From the NCBI GenBank assembly GCA_001899305.1, contig MKWL01000021.1, positions 238,227 to 302,226 on the forward strand: DNA of 64,000 bases. Reading direction: 5' to 3'. Position 1 is the first letter of the stretch; each line of letters opens with the position of its first letter. The position numbers and the translations under genes are program-made. The notes below the pieces were generated by a model. The model was not told the origin of the DNA. It did no database searches and saw only the letters and a program-made list of their open reading frames with translations. Source of the stretch: Thiobacillus sp. 0-1251. GTDB lineage: Bacteria > Pseudomonadota > Gammaproteobacteria > Burkholderiales > Thiobacillaceae. This document shows, piece by piece, positions 36,673-46,300 of this stretch.

Positions 36673-37716
36673 TTAGTCGGCGAGTTTGGCACGGACGAAT
36701 TCTTCGAGCGTATCCGGCAGATTGCCTGCCATGCGCGCGCGTCGGTAGGCGGAACGCGCTTCGTCGTTCTTTCCCTGGGCGGCCAGGGCGAGTCCCAAGC
36801 CCACCCACCAGGTTCCCGGGCCCGGTTGCATCTCAAGCGCCTGTTTGTACTGCCGCACGGCATCGGGATATTGCTTGAGCTGCACCAGCAGCGCCGCGAA
36901 CGTCGCATGGTAATCGGCATCGACCCCGTGCCCGCCCATCCCGCTCTGCAAGCTTGCGACGGCGCCTTCCGTATCCCCACGCGCCGCCAGCAGGCGAGCG
37001 AGGCTGAGCGCAAACCACGCATGCTCAGGGCTCGCCGCACGCCCGATGCGCAAGACCTTCTCGGCCTCCTGGTTGCGGCCGGCATCGCTCAACAACGCGG
37101 CCAACGCCTCGCGCGCCGCGACATGCTCCGGCGACAATGCAAGCGCCTCTTCCAGCAGCACCCGGGCCCGATCTGCCTGCCCTGCCCGGATGAACGTCAA
37201 TGCCTTGCGATAGCGTTCGTCAGCTGCTTCGCGGGGAGTGGGTTGGCTGGCTTCCTTGCGGATGACTGGCTGCTGCGCCACAGCGTGATCCGACACGTCT
37301 GCCGTCGCGACCGCCACGGCGGGTCCGGGCAGTTCGGGCGGGGCGGCCGGTCCAGGCCGTTGCTTGTCTTTTTTCTCATCCACAGGCCCGGCTTGGTGCT
37401 CGGCGACAACGGGGACGGCGGATGTCTTGACCGAAATTTGTGTGGGGGGCACGGCAGGCGACGTGTGCGGCATAGGCGCTGACACGGCCACAGGCTGCAT
37501 CGCGACATGCCGCTCGCTTTCCACGGGAGGCGGCTGGCGACGTTCAGCGGCCAGCCAGATTGCCAGTCCGGCAAGTGACGATAACAGGGCAACGCTGCCC
37601 CACAGCCGCGTCCGAGGCCGCTTCGCCCAGACGGGTGGAGGCGGCGGCGTCCGACGAGACGCGCGATCGGTCTGGCGCGCGTCCAGCGCACGCAACGTCT
37701 GGTTGATGATACTCAT
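36673..37716 (-). CDS. mshN: MSHA pilus biogenesis TPR protein, MshN-like
   Basis: 347 residues. N-terminal M-S-I-I-N-Q-T-L-R-A-L-D-A is the conserved MshN/PilF-like start. One membrane helix lies near residues 38-57, a Pro/Val-rich linker to ~170, and then about five tetratricopeptide repeats to the C-terminus. It is anchored in the inner membrane with the repeats in the periplasm. The linker has low sequence conservation as expected. It is the last gene of the pilus cluster, 30 bases after mshM. Confidence 0.82.
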   Translation of the reverse strand: MSIINQTLRALDARQTDRASRRTPPPPPVWAKRPRTRLWGSVALLSSLAGLAIWLAAERRQPPPVESERHVAMQPVAVSAPMPHTSPAVPPTQISVKTSAVPVVAEHQAGPVDEKKDKQRPGPAAPPELPGPAVAVATADVSDHAVAQQPVIRKEASQPTPREAADERYRKALTFIRAGQADRARVLLEEALALSPEHVAAREALAALLSDAGRNQEAEKVLRIGRAASPEHAWFALSLARLLAARGDTEGAVASLQSGMGGHGVDADYHATFAALLVQLKQYPDAVRQYKQALEMQPGPGTWWVGLGLALAAQGKNDEARSAYRRARMAGNLPDTLEEFVRAKLAD

Positions 37717-37746
37717 ACGTTCAATCGAAATCCGGCATGGAACGGT

Positions 37747-38751
37747 CTACGCAATCAGGTACAACCAGCCTGCGGCTGCAGCGCCCGCCCCCAGCGTCGC
37801 CAGAACGAACAGCACCCATCGTGCAGTGTGATTGACCGCCTTGGCCGCCAGGGTGTCGCGTGCAGCCTCCCGCATCTCGCGCCCGCCGACGCGATGCAGG
37901 CCTTTTCCATATGCCAGCATGAGCGCCTTGTGGGCAATGATATTGATGACGCGCGGAACGCCGGCGCTGGCTTCGTACAAAAACCCGACGGCACGCGGGC
38001 TGAGCGGCAAGGCAGTAGGCTCGAAACCCGCGCGCGCCAGGCGATGGGACAGATAGGCAACGAGTTCCTCGCGTTGCAGGGGACGCAGACGATCATGGAA
38101 ACTGATCCGGGTCTTGAGCTGCGGAATGGCCTGCAGCCGCGCATCCAGTTCTGGCTGGCCGAACAGCACGATCGTCAGCAATTTCCGCTTCTCGGTTTCC
38201 AGGTTGGACAGCAGCCGGATCGTTTCCAGGCTCTCCAGCGAGATCGCCTGGGCCTCGTCGAGAATCAGCACCACGCGGGTGCCACGCCTGGCCAGCGCGA
38301 TCAACCGCGACTGGATCGCCTTGTGGACGCGGTAATAGCTTTCCTGTCCCGTCAGCTTGAGGCCCAGTTCCTCGGCGACGGCACACAGGATCCCGAGCGG
38401 ATCGAGCGCGGGGTTGGGGAGATAGAGCGCGCGGCAGCGTCTGGGCAACTCGGCCAGCAGGGTCCGGCACAGCAGGGTTTTCCCGGTTCCGACCGCGCCG
38501 ACGATCTTGATGAAGCCCTCACCGCTTTCCAGCGCATGGAGGAGCGTGTCCAGCGCTTCCTGATGCGGTGGCGAGGCAAAAAAGAAATCGGTATCGGGGG
38601 TCAGTCCGAAAGGCGCTTCGGCAAGCCCGAAATGGGCAAGATAGGAGAGGGAATGGCGGCTGCCGGTCGAAGGAATCGACTTTCCGCCATCCGATAATCC
38701 GCTCGCTGCGCCCAGCGAATGATCGGCGTTGGAGAAAGCCACTGCCGTCAT
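37747..38751 (-). CDS. mshM: MSHA biogenesis AAA ATPase, MshM/ExeA-like
   Basis: 334 residues. N-terminal Y-L-A-H-F-G-L-A-E-A-P-F-G-L-T-P-D is the hallmark of the ExeA/MshM family. Walker A G-A-V-G-T-G-K-T is near residue 85, Walker B V-V-L-I-L-D-E-A-Q near 160, and sensor L-L-S-N-L-E-T-E-K near 180. A single hydrophobic helix ends the protein (residues ~312-333). In type II secretion the relative ExeA remodels peptidoglycan to place the secretin, and a similar role for MshL is likely. ATGA overlap with mshL. Confidence 0.9.
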   Translation of the reverse strand: MTAVAFSNADHSLGAASGLSDGGKSIPSTGSRHSLSYLAHFGLAEAPFGLTPDTDFFFASPPHQEALDTLLHALESGEGFIKIVGAVGTGKTLLCRTLLAELPRRCRALYLPNPALDPLGILCAVAEELGLKLTGQESYYRVHKAIQSRLIALARRGTRVVLILDEAQAISLESLETIRLLSNLETEKRKLLTIVLFGQPELDARLQAIPQLKTRISFHDRLRPLQREELVAYLSHRLARAGFEPTALPLSPRAVGFLYEASAGVPRVINIIAHKALMLAYGKGLHRVGGREMREAARDTLAAKAVNHTARWVLFVLATLGAGAAAAGWLYLIA

Positions 38752-40412
38752 GGCGTCGCCGGTTGTCGCTCGATCTTGTCGAGGCGAGCCTGGGTCGCTT
38801 CCGCATCCGCCTGCCAGTCCGCCTGGCTGTCGATGACGGTCGGCTTGATGAGGATCACCAGTTCGCTCTTCTTCGAGCTCTGATTGGTATTGCCGAAGAA
38901 GTACCCCAACAGCGGCACCTGACCCAGCCCGGGCACACGGTTGGCGCTGCCGTCGAAGGACTGCTTCATCATTCCACCGATGGCGACGATGCGCCCATCC
39001 TCCACCTGCACGACGCTGTCGGTTTCCGAGACGGCGCTGGAAGCGAGCGGCAGCGTCAGCTTTCCGGCCTGGCCGGCGTCGATGTTCTTGATCTTCTCCG
39101 TCACCACGCTCACCGAGGGACGGATATGCAGCGTGATGCGGCCTTTCTCGTCGATCTGCGGCGTGACATCGAGCGCGATGCCCGAGAAGAAGGGCTGCAG
39201 CGTCACGCTGGGCGTGGTCGTGGTGCCGGCCCCACCGGTATTGCTGGTGGTCGACACATCGGTCACGAAGAAATCGTCGGTGCCGACCTTGAGCACGGCC
39301 TGCTGGTTGTTCAGCGCGGCAATGCGTGGGCTCGACAACACGTGCACCGACCCCTGGGTTTCCAGGAAATTGATCAGCGCGGCGAAGCTCTTGGTCTGGA
39401 ATGCGAGGCCGAAGATGCCGGACGAGGTGCCCGACGCCGCAGGCAGCCCGCTGCCGAGCACATCCGCCAGCGAACCGCTGGCGGCACCGGTCAGCAGATC
39501 GAAATTGCCGGCGTTGGCGCCCGAGGAATACTTGTGCTGGCCGTTGTGCAGCACCGACCAGTTGATGCCGGTCTGATAACCGTCGTTCAACTGCACCTCG
39601 AGTATCTTCGCCTCCAGCATGACCTGGCGTTCGACCGCCGAGGCGGTGGCCTTGAGGAAGTGCTCGACATCCCGCATCGTGCGCGGCGTGGTCCTGACCA
39701 CCACGATGCCCGACTGCGGGCTGAGGATCACCTTGCCGGACTCGCCGACGATGGTTTCCAGCGCCGCCTTCAATTCACCCCAGAAATCCGAATTGAGCTT
39801 CGTGTCGATCCGGCTGGTTTCCAGCGACTGTTGCGTCGAACCCGCGCCGGTCACGCCGCTCGTGCCGCCGGTGCCCGCGGAACTGACGGAGCCGGAAATC
39901 ACGCGCATGTCCGACGAACCGGTGCGGGTCCCTGCCAGGTAGTTCACCTTGAAGATGCGGGTCTGCGGCGTCAGCGGCCGCACCACGATGCGATGTCCTT
40001 CCATCGTGTAGTCGTAACCGTACAGTTCGCGTATGGCGGACATCGCCTCGGGCACGGTGACGTTCTTGAGATTGGCGGAAATCGTGCCCGCCACTTCGGG
40101 ATGCACCAGCATGCTGTAGCGCGTGCCGGAGACGATCGCCATGAACACGTCCTGCGCAGGCGCACCGTTGACGACCAGGTCGAAACGCGGCTCGGCCGGC
40201 TCGGCCGCATTCTTGGGCAGTTCCAGCTTGAGCGGGGGCAGTAGCGCAGCCTGGGCCTGTGCATCTGTCACCGCGTGCGGCGCGGGCTGCGCCTGGGCGG
40301 CCTGGGCGATTTCCTGACGGATCGCCTGCTGTGTATCGCGCGGCGTCAGCGGGCCGGCGCACCCCAGCAGAACCAGCGAACCGACAACGATCATGGTGTA
40401 GCGCTTCATCAT
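38748..40412 (-). CDS. mshL: MSHA pilus outer membrane secretin
   Basis: 554 residues from ATG 40412, with GGGAGA upstream; a second ATG follows directly. Lipoprotein signal with L-L-G-C (Cys18). N-terminal secretin N-domains (STN-like) cover ~90-300, with a Gly/Ser/Thr-rich loop around 200-230. The C-terminal secretin core ends V-P-G-L-G-Q-V-P-L-L-G-Y-F-F-G and L-V-I-L-I-K-P-T. Forms the outer-membrane pore through which the pilus leaves. The upstream in-frame extension overlaps mshK and is rejected. Confidence 0.93.
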   Translation of the reverse strand: MMKRYTMIVVGSLVLLGCAGPLTPRDTQQAIRQEIAQAAQAQPAPHAVTDAQAQAALLPPLKLELPKNAAEPAEPRFDLVVNGAPAQDVFMAIVSGTRYSMLVHPEVAGTISANLKNVTVPEAMSAIRELYGYDYTMEGHRIVVRPLTPQTRIFKVNYLAGTRTGSSDMRVISGSVSSAGTGGTSGVTGAGSTQQSLETSRIDTKLNSDFWGELKAALETIVGESGKVILSPQSGIVVVRTTPRTMRDVEHFLKATASAVERQVMLEAKILEVQLNDGYQTGINWSVLHNGQHKYSSGANAGNFDLLTGAASGSLADVLGSGLPAASGTSSGIFGLAFQTKSFAALINFLETQGSVHVLSSPRIAALNNQQAVLKVGTDDFFVTDVSTTSNTGGAGTTTTPSVTLQPFFSGIALDVTPQIDEKGRITLHIRPSVSVVTEKIKNIDAGQAGKLTLPLASSAVSETDSVVQVEDGRIVAIGGMMKQSFDGSANRVPGLGQVPLLGYFFGNTNQSSKKSELVILIKPTVIDSQADWQADAEATQARLDKIERQPATP

Positions 40413-40431
40413 CCGCAATGTCTCCCTTTTC

Positions 40432-40755
40432 TTATTTGCCGCGCGGTCGTTTCTCGACGTGCGGATACAGTTCGAGCACCGTGACATCCGTCCCTCGGCG
40501 CAGCACCACTTCGCTTTCGGTGATGCGCACCACGCGGGCACCCTGGTAGCGCCCGCCCACAGCCACTTCCTGGCCATCGATGACGGCCAGCCTCTGCGCG
40601 CCGCGCCGCTTGATGGCCGTGAGTGAAATGCCCGGGCTGGCGCTGTCTTTTGCGGCAGGCGCAACCGGCAGCGCCGTGGGATCCGGCAGATCTGCCCAGA
40701 CGCCGGGGGATGTCAGCAACGCAATCGCGGCACACAGCATCATACGCGCAGCCAT
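40432..40755 (-). CDS. mshK: MSHA biogenesis protein MshK-like
   Basis: 107 residues, with GGAGG before ATG 40755. Signal peptide to about residue 21 (A-I-A-L-L-T-S-P-G-V-W-A). The C-terminal half forms a small beta domain, I-D-G-Q-E-V-A-V-G-G and V-V-R-I-T-E-S-E-V-V-L-R-R-G, similar to the PilP/GspC homology region. It should be periplasmic and link the inner-membrane complex to the secretin. Overlaps mshJ by 16 bases. Confidence 0.8.
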   Translation of the reverse strand: MAARMMLCAAIALLTSPGVWADLPDPTALPVAPAAKDSASPGISLTAIKRRGAQRLAVIDGQEVAVGGRYQGARVVRITESEVVLRRGTDVTVLELYPHVEKRPRGK

Positions 40756-41396
40756 GCTTCCTCCAGGCTCAGGGTGTGGACGACGAGGGTCAGTTTCAGG
40801 TCGGGACGGGCAGACGTGTCGAGCGTCGCCTCGACCCAGCTGAAACGCCAGGGCAGGGCTTCCAGGCGTTCGAGATAGGCAACCAGGTCGGAATAGGATC
40901 CGCTCACCGTGATCTCAAAACCGTGCCGATAAAATCCCGGCGGACTTCCTTCGGCTGCCTCCGGCAGCGATACGGGGCGCGGGCTGAGCGTCTTGAACCC
41001 GACGATCCGGATACCGGCCTGACTGCGCACCACATCCTTCAACACCTGGGCCATCCGCTCGGGCGGAATCAGCACGCGTTCGCGGCTTGCAAGCTCCGCA
41101 TTCAATGCGGACAGGCGTGCTTCCTGTGCAGCGAGCGCCTCCCGCATCGCCCGATCGGGATCTCTTCCCCCCTGGCTGGCCAGCAGCGTCTGCTGCTGAC
41201 CGATCTGCACCAGTGCTGCATGAGCGCCTTGCAGACGATCGTCGGCATTCTGCACGCGCCGTTGCGCCGCATCGATCAGCAGGGTCTGCACCAGCGCCCC
41301 CGCCACCACCACCGCTGCGGCAAAGACGAACAGGCGCTCCCGCAAACTCATCGCACCAATCCGCACGCCGATCTCGCGCCATTTTTCAGCGTTCAT
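40740..41396 (-). CDS. mshJ: MSHA biogenesis protein MshJ, PilO-like
   Basis: 218 residues from ATG 41396; longer open frame to 41513 lies within the preceding gene and is rejected. One membrane helix (residues ~20-42), a coiled coil (~45-110), then a ferredoxin-like PilO/GspM-type domain with Y-S-D-L-V-A-Y-L-E-R-L-E-A-L-P-W. It forms the inner-membrane alignment complex with the PilM- and PilN-like proteins encoded just upstream. Overlaps its neighbours by 11 and 16 bases. Confidence 0.85.
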   Translation of the reverse strand: MNAEKWREIGVRIGAMSLRERLFVFAAAVVVAGALVQTLLIDAAQRRVQNADDRLQGAHAALVQIGQQQTLLASQGGRDPDRAMREALAAQEARLSALNAELASRERVLIPPERMAQVLKDVVRSQAGIRIVGFKTLSPRPVSLPEAAEGSPPGFYRHGFEITVSGSYSDLVAYLERLEALPWRFSWVEATLDTSARPDLKLTLVVHTLSLEEAWLRV

Positions 41397-42036
41397 CGGA
41401 TTCTCCCTTGTCCGCCAGGTTCTTCCGGCTGCCCGCATACAGGGCGAAGTCGATGTGCTCGGGGATATCGGAGCGAACCTGGCTATCCCCTGCAGCCTGC
41501 GCAAGCTCGGCATTCATGCCGGTGAATTTCATACCGGAAAAAGCCGCCTGCTTGCCGAGCCGATCCATGTAGGTCGTCACCAGGCCGGCATTCAGCGCCG
41601 AGCCCTCGAGTGCCACGTAATCCGGCGAGAGGGTGAAGCCGTTCAGCCAGACACCTTCGGTGCTGCTTTGCGCGAGCGCGCGCAGGCGGGAAGAAAATCC
41701 CGTTGACGTGCTTTCGATGGTGCGGCTCATCGATGCCAGCAGCGCCTCGCGCTGTGCCACCTGGGCCTGTATGGCCTTGACGCGCCCGGACAGGAGCGCA
41801 CTCGCCGGCCTGGTCGCGGCAGCCCCCAATTGATCCAGTTCCTGCTGCGCGATTGCTTGCTGGCTTTCCAGCTGCGCCGCCTCTTTTTCCAGCGTGTTCG
41901 CTCGGTAGGTCAGAACCCCCGACCAGGCCAGCGCCGCCGCCAGGACCACTCCCAGCCCCACCCCCATTTCCCGCAGACCGAACGCATAGCGCTTCTTGAG
42001 CAGCAACGGACTGATCAGGTTGATCTGCTGGCTCAT
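41386..42036 (-). CDS. MSHA biogenesis PilN-like protein (MshI2)
   Basis: 216 residues. N-terminal Q-Q-I-N-L-I-S-P-L-L-L is the cytoplasmic peptide by which PilN-type proteins bind PilM. A membrane helix (residues ~25-45) and a coiled coil to ~115 follow, then a PilN-like fold with V-W-L-N-G-F-T-L-S-P and Y-V-A-L-E-G-S-A-L-N. Together with MshI (PilM-like) and MshJ (PilO-like) it should build the alignment complex. ATGA overlap with mshI. Confidence 0.85.
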   Translation of the reverse strand: MSQQINLISPLLLKKRYAFGLREMGVGLGVVLAAALAWSGVLTYRANTLEKEAAQLESQQAIAQQELDQLGAAATRPASALLSGRVKAIQAQVAQREALLASMSRTIESTSTGFSSRLRALAQSSTEGVWLNGFTLSPDYVALEGSALNAGLVTTYMDRLGKQAAFSGMKFTGMNAELAQAAGDSQVRSDIPEHIDFALYAGSRKNLADKGESDER

Positions 42037-42941
42037 GGCTTGGTCTCTTCCATCCGCAAGGCGGCGCCGATGGCATGGAAGCAGTGCGGCGGCAAGGCGT
42101 TCGCCTCCGGCAAGGCGGCGATATCCAACACTTCCGCCAGGTCGAGCGGCTTGACCGGCAAGGCAAGATTGCCGGCCAGGCCGTTACACAGGCCTTCGAC
42201 ATTCTCCATCGGCGCAAGCAGCAGGCGGTCGACGGGAATCCCGCCGAACTGACGGTCGAAATGATCGAGGCTACGCTGAATTTCCAGCGTCAGACGTTCG
42301 AGCACGCTCTCCAGGCCTTCGATGTCCAGTACCGTCTGATTCACGCCCAGCGTGCGCGCCATACACAATTCGCCGTCCAGTGTGAGCGTCAGCAGGCCGC
42401 CGGTTTCGATGAACGAAAAGAGCGCCAGTGCACGCCCCGGGGTTTCCAGCCGGGTAGCCACGTTGCGCTGGGCGGTTTCCATGATGTCGATGATGGTGAG
42501 GTTCAGCCCGGCGTTGGTCGCGAGTACGGCCTCTTCGGCCAGTAGGCTGTTTTTTGCCGCCACCGCGAAAATCTGCTTCGCATGGCTCACATGCTCGGGA
42601 TGCGGCACTTCCAGCACGTCCACCGTGCCGTCGTCGGCGTGGAAATCGAGCATGTCCTGGATCTGCCAGCGCACCGCGGACTTGAGTTCATCGGCGGGCA
42701 CGTTCGGTGCGTCGAGCAAACGCAGCCGGTAATCGGCCGGTTTCAACACGAGACTGACCGGCCCTTTTCCATGCAGTTGGGCCAGCGCCTCGCCCCAGTT
42801 GTCGCCCTTGACTGTCGCCACGCCGGCAGCGAGCAGCCTGGGAACGGCCACCCTGCGGTCGACGCGCGCATACGCAATGCGTCCGGGAAGACGCAAATAT
42901 GCAGTTAAGCCCTGTTCGCTCGATCGACGGAAAAGCTGCAT
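42033..42941 (-). CDS. mshI: MSHA biogenesis PilM-like protein MshI
   Basis: 302 residues, cytoplasmic, of the actin-like PilM/MshI group but shorter than PilM. Recognisable parts: A-D-Y-R-L-R-L-L-D-A-P-N-V-P-A-D-E-L-K-S near 68-87 and W-Q-I-Q-D-M-L-D-F. I-D-I-M-E-T-A-Q-R-N follows near 150-160, and S-L-D-H-F-D-R-Q-F near 228. It should hold the PilN-like protein at the inner face of the membrane. It begins a sub-operon: an independent TTGACA promoter lies in the 68-base gap behind mshQ. Confidence 0.85.
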   Translation of the reverse strand: MQLFRRSSEQGLTAYLRLPGRIAYARVDRRVAVPRLLAAGVATVKGDNWGEALAQLHGKGPVSLVLKPADYRLRLLDAPNVPADELKSAVRWQIQDMLDFHADDGTVDVLEVPHPEHVSHAKQIFAVAAKNSLLAEEAVLATNAGLNLTIIDIMETAQRNVATRLETPGRALALFSFIETGGLLTLTLDGELCMARTLGVNQTVLDIEGLESVLERLTLEIQRSLDHFDRQFGGIPVDRLLLAPMENVEGLCNGLAGNLALPVKPLDLAEVLDIAALPEANALPPHCFHAIGAALRMEETKP

Positions 42942-42965
42942 GGGTCGGACCTGAAAATTTTTCTG

Positions 42966-42994
42966 AACTTAAATAAATAAGCTGTTGTTGTCAA
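42966..42994 (-). promoter_or_regulatory. Internal promoter of the mshI-N sub-operon
   Basis: Perfect -35 TTGACA (42994-42989), a 17-base spacer and a moderate -10 TAAGTT (42971-42966) on the minus strand, in the AT-rich gap between mshQ and mshI. Predicted start near 42959, leader of about 18 bases. Confidence 0.6.
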
Positions 42995-43009
42995 AGGATT
43001 TAATCTGGC

Positions 43010-46000
43010 TCAATACATCTCACGCAGATAGATCAGCGGTTTGCTGCCGCGATTCAGGCCAAAACTGGCGCGCGCCGCGGGATCCTGGTCGTACGTCACG
43101 CCTGCACCGCTCCAGTGGCCCTGCAGCCAGCTTTGCGATGCCGCAACGGCCGGTCCCGCCGGACATGTGCTGCCGCTGGCCACGGCACCCAGCTGCACAG
43201 TAAGGTCAACGCTGCCGGTATTGTTCGCACCCGGTGAGGACAACCGCAGGTTGCCACGGCCCGCGTTGAAACGGCCGGACAATGACACCGAAGTCTCGCA
43301 GGCATTGAGCGCACGCTGCCAATTGGAGAGCGTCACAGTGTTGGCGGCAAGTCGGGTGCAGAAATCCGCTGTATTGAGGACAAACCCGCTGCCATTCCAG
43401 TAGCGGGTCTCGATCGGCACCGGCAGGCCGAGCAGTTCCGAACCGAGGGCGTTGGTCAGGACCAGCTGGCCAAAGCGGATTTCTTTGCCCGCATTGGCCG
43501 CAGTGACCGCGTCGAAGGCGATGCTTGCGAACAGCGCGGGCGCAAGGGTGTCAACGGTGCCGTTGCCGGACACGCCCGCCTCGGCGATGTCCTGGATGCT
43601 CATCGACAGGCTGATGTCCGCAATGAAGGGCGCAACCGGGGTGGTGCGCACAAACGCGATTTCGTCCGCCGCATTGGCCACCAGGGTACCTGCCCCGGCG
43701 CCGCCCGCGGTGACGGTCGGCGCCCCCAGCAAGCCGATATCCAGATTGCCGGTGACGGGGGTATAGGTTTGCACGGCGCCTGCGGGCGCGAGCTTCCACA
43801 GCGCGCCCGTGTAGTTGAGCGTGGTGGCGCCGGCGGCATTTTTCGCCGTGATCGTGGCCTGCGGCAGCGTGAGATAGCCGAAGGGCTGGCCGACATAGGT
43901 GAACGAACGCTTGGTTGGGGCGGGGCAATTCGCATCCACTTCATTGAAGGTCTTGAAGACGGGCGTGCTGGCCTTCGTCAGGTCGAAATGGTCGGGCACG
44001 AAGCGGCCGACGTTGAAGGCCGCCGATTCGATCGTCCGTTCGACCGCGCTGGAGCCGTCCGCGGCATCCACCGCTGCGAAGCTGGCGTCCGAGAGCTTCA
44101 TGGCGAAGGCGCCGACTTCGGAATAGCGGGCACCGGTGGTCGTCACCGTGCCGGCGGCGGCAGACCAGGTGCCGGTCGCGAGCGTGCCCAGGGTGCAGCC
44201 CGTGGCGGGCAGCACGCAGGCCGTCAGGCTGGCCGCGGGATTGCCGCTGTAGTTCGTGGTGGCGGCGCCCACCGCGTTAGCGGCCGTCGCCACGATCTGG
44301 AATGGCTGCCCGGCCTTGTGGACGTTGCCGCCGGACACCGCGGTATTGGCAAGCGTGCGAGTGGCTCCGGCGCTGACACTGTCGACATCGCTCACCGTCA
44401 CGCCGCCGAAGCTCGCCGGCCGGATGGCGAAGTTGTCGGTCGAGCAGGCGACGATCGTCGGCGCGCCAGTCGCCGGATACGTCATGCGGATGCGCGCGTT
44501 GGGCCAGGCATTCGGTTCGACGATACCAGCCAGCGTCTTGCGCCCCGCGTCGCCCGCAGCGAACGTCAGCGTGCCCATGCTGCGGATCAGGCCATAGGCC
44601 CCGCAACTGGCGCCCGCCGATGCGTCGACGAGTTCCAGTTTCACATTGCCGGTGAAGGCGGTTTCGACGGCCGCGCCGCCGCTCTTGAGCGCGACCACGG
44701 CCAGGTTGAACGCGCCGGCGGACACCTTGGTATGGATCACGCCGCTTGCACTGCCCGCCGGCGTGCCGGTCTCGAATGCGTTGAATCCGGCGGGCGCGAT
44801 CACCGTGACGATGCTGCACGGCCGTTTCTGGCCCATCACCTGGCTCAGTTGCGCCGCGTTCATTGCGCCCTTGTACACGCCGACCTCATCCAGATTGCCG
44901 CTGAACCTGAAGCTCGACCCGTTTTCCGTGGAGGCATTGTTCTCGCCACCGATCGACGCCGCGCCGACATCGGTGCCCCAGGTTCCGGTGTAGGTTTGGG
45001 TGACGTAGGCAAGCTGGGTGCCGGCCTGGTTGTAGACGTACAAGCTCTTGGTCCTGGCCCCGAGATCCGCCACCGCCGCGACGAAATACCAGGTGTTGTT
45101 CTGGATGACGTTGGGCGTATCCAGAATGATCGGATTGAGCGCCCGCGTATAGAAACGCAGCCTGCCGGCACCGCCATCGCCCAGGCTGAAGCCATAGCCG
45201 CCGGTATTGTTCTGGTCGTCGATGAAAATGCGCTGGCCGCTCTTGGCGTTGTTGGTGGTGCGTATCCACGCGGTCAGGGTGAAGTCCGTGGCGAGGTTGG
45301 GAAAGCTTGCGGGGATCGCAACATAGTCGTTGTTGCCGTCGAACACGCCGTAGCCGCAGGTGCCCGGCGTGCCCGCAATCGCCGGTGCTGCGCTGCTGGT
45401 GGCCGCACCGTTGGTCGCCGTCGCGTCGTAGCCGTGGCCGGCGCTGTCCAGCACCTCGCCCGCCGCGCCCGACCAGATCGGCTCGTCCATGTGGAATTCG
45501 GCGATCGGTCCCGGCACGTAGAACCGCACCGCTGAATTGGCAGGCGGCACGACGGGCGTGGACCACACCGCATAATCCGTCGGGCTCAACTGCCAGCCGA
45601 TCTGCGCGGAGCCGCCGGTGGGATGGCTGCTCGGGCCGAACTGGTAGACGAACTCGTTGGTCGTTTCCTCAAGAATGATCTGCAGATTGAAGCTCCCGGT
45701 ACGCGTCGTGGCGCCCCACTCCGGGACGTTCACCCAGGTCACGACGAAACGGCGGTTGGGTGCTGTGCCTTCCGTGGCGTAGCTCACATAGCAGGTCGCG
45801 GTGGGGCACACCCCCGACGGCCCGCTTGGCGTGGCATCCAGGTCCACGCCATAGATGCGCAGGGTCCTGGACACGCTGGCGGTGGGATACGGATAGGTAT
45901 AGGTCGGCGGCGGCCCTACCGTCTGGGTACCATAGCCGCAGTATCCGTTGTTGAATTGCAGGCGGCCGTTACTCATGATCTGCACCTGCGTGTAGTTCAC

Positions 46001-46300
46001 GCCGCCGAAATTGAACGTGAACCCCAGGGGAAGCTGCGCCGTGATGTCGTCGTCGACGGGCGCGCCCGCGTAGCCCGAACTGCAGGATGCACCGTGCGTC
46101 CAGGTGACGTGCGTATGCGCGGACGGATTGACCCAGTTCGAGGTCGTGGCCATGCTGGAATAGGTCGCCGCGTGCGCCGGCGCGAGGGCCAGCGCAATCC
46201 CAAGCGGACCGCCACACAACAGGACGAGCCACCTGCCCAAGACGAGGCGGCCGAACATTCGAACGGCGGCGAACACGAGGCGCCTGGCGATCCTGTTCAT
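43010..46300 (-). CDS. mshQ: MSHA locus giant surface protein MshQ (LamG and DUF6701-type)
   Basis: 1096 residues from ATG 46300 (ATGA overlap with mshP). Long signal peptide (cleavage near A-P-A-H-A-A, residue ~48). N-terminal Cys-containing beta region with F-T-F-N-F-G-G-V-N-Y (nidogen-like in feel). A LamG/concanavalin-like domain spans residues ~264-450 (G-V-F-D-G-N-N-D-Y-V and T-A-W-I-R-T-T). The rest, ~480-1096, is Ig-like/beta repeats rich in Ala, Thr, Gly and Val, ending R-E-M-Y. MshQ-type proteins may act as a pilus-associated adhesin or surface anchor; ligand unknown. By far the largest gene in the window. Confidence 0.85.
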   Translation of the reverse strand: MNRIARRLVFAAVRMFGRLVLGRWLVLLCGGPLGIALALAPAHAATYSSMATTSNWVNPSAHTHVTWTHGASCSSGYAGAPVDDDITAQLPLGFTFNFGGVNYTQVQIMSNGRLQFNNGYCGYGTQTVGPPPTYTYPYPTASVSRTLRIYGVDLDATPSGPSGVCPTATCYVSYATEGTAPNRRFVVTWVNVPEWGATTRTGSFNLQIILEETTNEFVYQFGPSSHPTGGSAQIGWQLSPTDYAVWSTPVVPPANSAVRFYVPGPIAEFHMDEPIWSGAAGEVLDSAGHGYDATATNGAATSSAAPAIAGTPGTCGYGVFDGNNDYVAIPASFPNLATDFTLTAWIRTTNNAKSGQRIFIDDQNNTGGYGFSLGDGGAGRLRFYTRALNPIILDTPNVIQNNTWYFVAAVADLGARTKSLYVYNQAGTQLAYVTQTYTGTWGTDVGAASIGGENNASTENGSSFRFSGNLDEVGVYKGAMNAAQLSQVMGQKRPCSIVTVIAPAGFNAFETGTPAGSASGVIHTKVSAGAFNLAVVALKSGGAAVETAFTGNVKLELVDASAGASCGAYGLIRSMGTLTFAAGDAGRKTLAGIVEPNAWPNARIRMTYPATGAPTIVACSTDNFAIRPASFGGVTVSDVDSVSAGATRTLANTAVSGGNVHKAGQPFQIVATAANAVGAATTNYSGNPAASLTACVLPATGCTLGTLATGTWSAAAGTVTTTGARYSEVGAFAMKLSDASFAAVDAADGSSAVERTIESAAFNVGRFVPDHFDLTKASTPVFKTFNEVDANCPAPTKRSFTYVGQPFGYLTLPQATITAKNAAGATTLNYTGALWKLAPAGAVQTYTPVTGNLDIGLLGAPTVTAGGAGAGTLVANAADEIAFVRTTPVAPFIADISLSMSIQDIAEAGVSGNGTVDTLAPALFASIAFDAVTAANAGKEIRFGQLVLTNALGSELLGLPVPIETRYWNGSGFVLNTADFCTRLAANTVTLSNWQRALNACETSVSLSGRFNAGRGNLRLSSPGANNTGSVDLTVQLGAVASGSTCPAGPAVAASQSWLQGHWSGAGVTYDQDPAARASFGLNRGSKPLIYLREMY

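Noticed and set aside
43769-45535. A 588-codon plus-strand frame opposite mshQ
   Set aside because: Arg/Gly/His-rich antisense frame; mshQ has signal peptide, LamG-like motifs and operon overlaps on the other strand.
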